Origin: Nectonema munidae
Taxonomy: Eukaryota; Nematomorpha; Nectonematoida; Nectonematidae
DNA length: 64,000 nucleotides
Reading direction: 5' to 3'
Assembly: GCA_030549495.1 (NCBI GenBank)
Contig: JAUIRK010000940.1
Coordinates: 59,268 to 123,267 of the forward strand
In this document: positions 61,385-64,000 of the stretch, one piece after another
Layout of the letters: each line of letters starts with the position of its first letter
Position numbering within the stretch: the first letter of the stretch is position 1
Notes under the pieces: model-generated
What the model was told of the DNA's origin: nothing
What the model saw: only the letters and a program-made list of their open reading frames with translations
The model's database searches: none
Program-made: the position numbers and the translations under genes

Positions 61385-63043
61385 TTAGTCGAAACAGAAA
61401 TCGACATTTATTAACATTACATAAAACAAATTTTGCCCTATGGTATAAATCAACTGCGGCCATTTATACATTAGTTTATTAATATCAAAAACCTTTTTAG
61501 TCATTGATTTTTTACATAAAAAAGAATTAACATGGCAATCAAATTCCAATACTTCTAAAGTTTCCCCTATAAAAAGATTGTTTCCTTCAAAAACCAATAT
61601 TTCCTTTAATAAAGCTAAATCTGGCTTCTTAAAATTATCATAGCTTAGTAAAAAAACATTACCCGTGCTTATCAACTTACCAGAACAAGTCATTTCATTT
61701 ACTGACATTATTTTTTGAGGTAGGTTTTTATTCAAAGAGTTCTGACATAATATTATTGTTTCATAATCTATTTCATTCTGTTCAATTGTTTTTCCTATAA
61801 GTATTGAATTTACCAAAAATGGATAATTTAAAGATGATTGCTGAAAACACATCCACCTTTGGTGAAAAAATGACAGGGATTTTTCAATAGCTTTGAAATT
61901 TTTCCATTTCATACTTTTAAAAATGTGATGTTTAGCCTCGAGTCTCATACACCACTGATTTCGACCAGGCCCTAATCTTTTCATTTGGTCAATAAAATGA
62001 ATCATGTAGTGAAATTTAGGTGTTATGGATACATCTGGATACAAACTTATGAAGTTTTCCATGTATTGGTATAAAAGAAAATGAAGTTGATCTAACGTAT
62101 CTTCAGAAATAATAGGCGATAAACACAATATTGTAACATTTAAAAATTTTAAAAAGTTTTTCCAATGTTTATCAGATCTAGGAATTTTATCATAAATTAA
62201 AAAAGGCATAATGAAAAGAAAATTTTTTGTTTCAACAGCAGACATTGGGAAAACATGATTTAAAATTAAATTAGTTTTGGACAAAGTATTGGGCTTATCC
62301 GACTTTTGTTGTGAATTGTACGGAAAATTTTGTATTAGTTTGTTTAAAATTTCAAGAGAAAAGTATTTTTCAGTATTAATTAACTGACCTAGCAAAACTT
62401 TCAATTCTCTAATTACAACTCCCTCTAAAAGAACGTGCATTGGATCATGCAAAATATCCTTTGTTAAACTGAAATAATGAAAGCGAGAAAGAAAACTTTT
62501 ATTATTAATACCGTACTCTCTTGACCATATAATTTTTTCTTCCTTATCCATGTTTTCGAGTTTATTGCATCTAACTCTATGTTCTCTTTCCTTTCTCATC
62601 TTCAAATCACTTACAAAATAATTATTTCTTAATTCATCTCTATTAATCTCACAAGAACGACAGGGTTTTTTCGCAAAAAATACCCCTTCTTTAAAACCAC
62701 CTATAAAATTTACAGCTAATGTGTCTCCCAAAACAAACATTAATCTACCATTCAAAAAACAATAGAATCTCTTAAAGTCAAGTTTATTCCATTCTCTAGA
62801 CATTCTAAATCCGTAATAAAGTTTCTTAATAAAGCTTCAACTCCAAACTTTTTAACATATTTAGTTTTCGCCAAAGCAAGCAATTGAGTAACATTGGTTT
62901 TGTATCAAACATCAAGTCCTAAATTTAGAAGTGACCAATAAAAAGCAGATATTTTATGCTTTTTTCTATGATGTCCGATAGGGTTTACTATTTCAAAATC
63001 ATCATAATACATTGCAAAATACAACATATTTGTAAGATCTTTT
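61385..63043 (-). pseudogene. Gene A: transposase-like protein (LLEGV / EAKH family), 5' truncated, 472-codon open frame
   Basis: From 63,043 it reads KDLTNMLYFAMYYDDFEIVN to SAFYWSLLNLGLDV, then a TGA (about 62,899, perhaps from CGA) and TQLLALAKTKYVKKFGVEAL. A 1-nt frame change near 62,778 leads into a long open frame to 61,385. That frame carries VLGDTLAVNFIGGFKEGVFF, CRSC, LTKDILHDPMHVLLEGVVIR, FLFIMPFL, TPKFHYMIHFIDQMKRLGPG and WCMRLEAKHHIFKSMKWKNF. These are the core motifs of an intronless protein family that I associate with CACTA/EnSpm-like elements of animals. The N-terminal C2H2 fingers are preserved only in copy 1. The catalytic residues cannot be assigned with certainty. The product would be the DNA-cutting partner; this copy looks inactive. 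Confidence 0.75.
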
Positions 63044-63742
63044 GGTAATTGTCCAGTTTACGTATCTGTCAATGAAAATTTTTTGAATGTTTTGATTGGC
63101 TTTTCAAATTTCAATCAAATTTATTATAATTTGCAATTTTCAAACTTCTAGTGCCTTTTAACTTCTAACAGATATAATATAAGATTGATCGATGAATTTT
63201 TGCCAAAAATTTTTTAACGAAAGTTAACTACTTATTATTTGCGCTTTCTAATTATAGTAATGGCGCTTCTAGTTATATTAACTATATTTTTTTATTTTGA
63301 ACTAATTATGGTAGCGCTATTAGTTTAATTATAACTCAATGAGTGGTACAATTCATTTTATTAGTATGCAGCTAAAATTTAGGTACAATAAAACTGGGAT
63401 ATTTAAATGATTACGATACTGTTTATGATAAATTTTTGTAATTTTCGAGAAAAAAAAAATTTCTTAGATTGTTGCTTATTGCATATTTTTTACTGAACGT
63501 TATAGAGCAAAATTTACTTTTATATTATATTCTAATTTTTTCAACATTCACTAGTTTCATTCTTTAATATGATCAACTTGAAATTAATTCAAAGAGTATA
63601 AGTAAACACAAAAAGATACAAAATGCATCACCAACTAAATACGATTGAAAAATTGTTTCAAAAACAAAATAAGAGATAATTTTATTGTTAGATTTTTTTT
63701 TATCAATTTTCATGTAGTAATAAAATCAATAAAATGAAATGA
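63044..63742 (+). mobile_element. Merlin terminal repeat, solo or truncated copy 3
   Basis: It starts GGTAATTGTCCAGTTTACGT and matches the left terminal repeat of copy 1, including the point where the LINE is inserted there (here uninterrupted: TTCAAAGAGTATAAGTAAAC). It stops at ATAAAATGAAATGAGT (63,742), about 200 bp before the inner end of the terminal repeat in copy 1. No transposase follows. It cuts gene A of the second CACTG element. Confidence 0.8.
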
Positions 63743-64000
63743 GTCCAGGGATAGTCGTCTCATGCAGTAAACAATTCTTAGTTTTTGAGAAAACACAAGT
63801 TGATGAAAAGGAGTGATCTAAAACACATTTACCTAGGCCTGTAAGTTTCAAATTTCTTTAGAACTAAACTTTACGGTTGTTGTAAAGTGCGATGAATTTT
63901 TTTTCGAAACCAAATTTATCTCGATTTCTTTAAAATTTTACAACTTCAACTCACGTTATTATAATATTCCGACTCTAACTTCAAAGTATGTAAAGATTAG
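63743..64000. other. Unassigned sequence at window edge
   Basis: No similarity to other parts of the window and no coding motif. The window ends here. Confidence 0.4.

Larger units (their letters stand above)
59258..63043 (-). mobile_element. CACTA-like element with CACTG ends, copy 2 (carries genes A and B; 5' end lost)
   Basis: The 3' end of the element is at 59,258, reading TACTGTAAAAACAACGTTTA (first base changed from CACTG). The element runs leftward-to-rightward on the minus strand. Gene A (61,385-63,043) is followed by gene B (59,563-61,243), 141 bp apart. At 63,043 it is cut within gene A by a Merlin terminal repeat (63,044-63,742), so its other end is missing. Subterminal TTTAGATTTTAAACG and AACGCGTTATAATAAAACGC repeats lie within 150 bp of the 3' end. 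It is tail-to-tail with copy 1. Confidence 0.75.

Overview
This is AT-rich, intron-bearing eukaryotic DNA (roughly three quarters A+T by eye). It has very low gene density and is dominated by transposable elements, most of them decayed. The mix of piggyBac, several hAT lineages, Merlin, a CACTA-like element, a CR1/Jockey-group LINE and a tRNA-derived SINE, plus one host-type secreted ADAMTS/reprolysin-like metalloprotease with GT-AG introns, points to an invertebrate animal. An arthropod such as a parasitic copepod would fit, but that is a guess from general knowledge. No rRNA, true tRNA, CRISPR, retrovirus, LTR element or Polinton was recognised.

Layout. 1-10 kb: AT-rich filler, a palindromic MITE, a deleted ZMYM1-like hAT, minisatellites built on CCAAAACGGCCGAAA, a 150-bp tandem repeat, and a hAT remnant split by a SINE. 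10-15 kb: one arm of a 2-kb repeat (mirror copy at 46-48 kb), a truncated piggyBac and tandem repeats. 15.1-20.2 kb: a Merlin transposon with an almost intact piggyBac inserted into it and a small hAT MITE in its right terminal repeat. 21-25 kb: two piggyBac remnants, one fused to a recent 276-bp tandem triplication that carries a spliceable-looking mini-exon. 25.6-28.3 kb: a Charlie-like hAT with both ends and an 8-bp target duplication. 28.6-29.5 kb: LINE fragment. 29.7-33.5 kb: the only convincing host gene, 13 exons encoding 421 aa. 33.6-45.9 kb: piggyBac and hAT remnants, MITEs, a SINE, and a decayed copy of an unclassified transposase-like family.

46-64 kb is the most interesting part. 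A LINE 3' end was hit by a CACTG-ended element (48,201-59,089). That element was hit by a Merlin transposon (49,569-57,715), which in turn was hit by a full-length LINE with both ORFs open (50,129-54,576). A second CACTG element lies tail-to-tail with the first (59,258-63,043) and shows the ancestral gene content. Gene A encodes C2H2 fingers plus a large transposase-like region with HDPMHVLLEGV and RLEAKH motifs. Gene B, 141 bp downstream on the same strand, is a seven-exon gene for a 448-aa SAM-domain protein whose splice phases all agree. In the first copy a deletion at a 7-bp microhomology joined the start of gene A to the middle of gene B.

The parts work together as follows: the transposase-type proteins (piggyBac, hAT, Merlin, gene A) would act on their own terminal repeats, and the LINE ORF1/ORF2 pair would copy itself through RNA. 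Gene B's role is unknown; its constant pairing with gene A suggests an accessory mobility function. The protease gene is unrelated to the mobile DNA.
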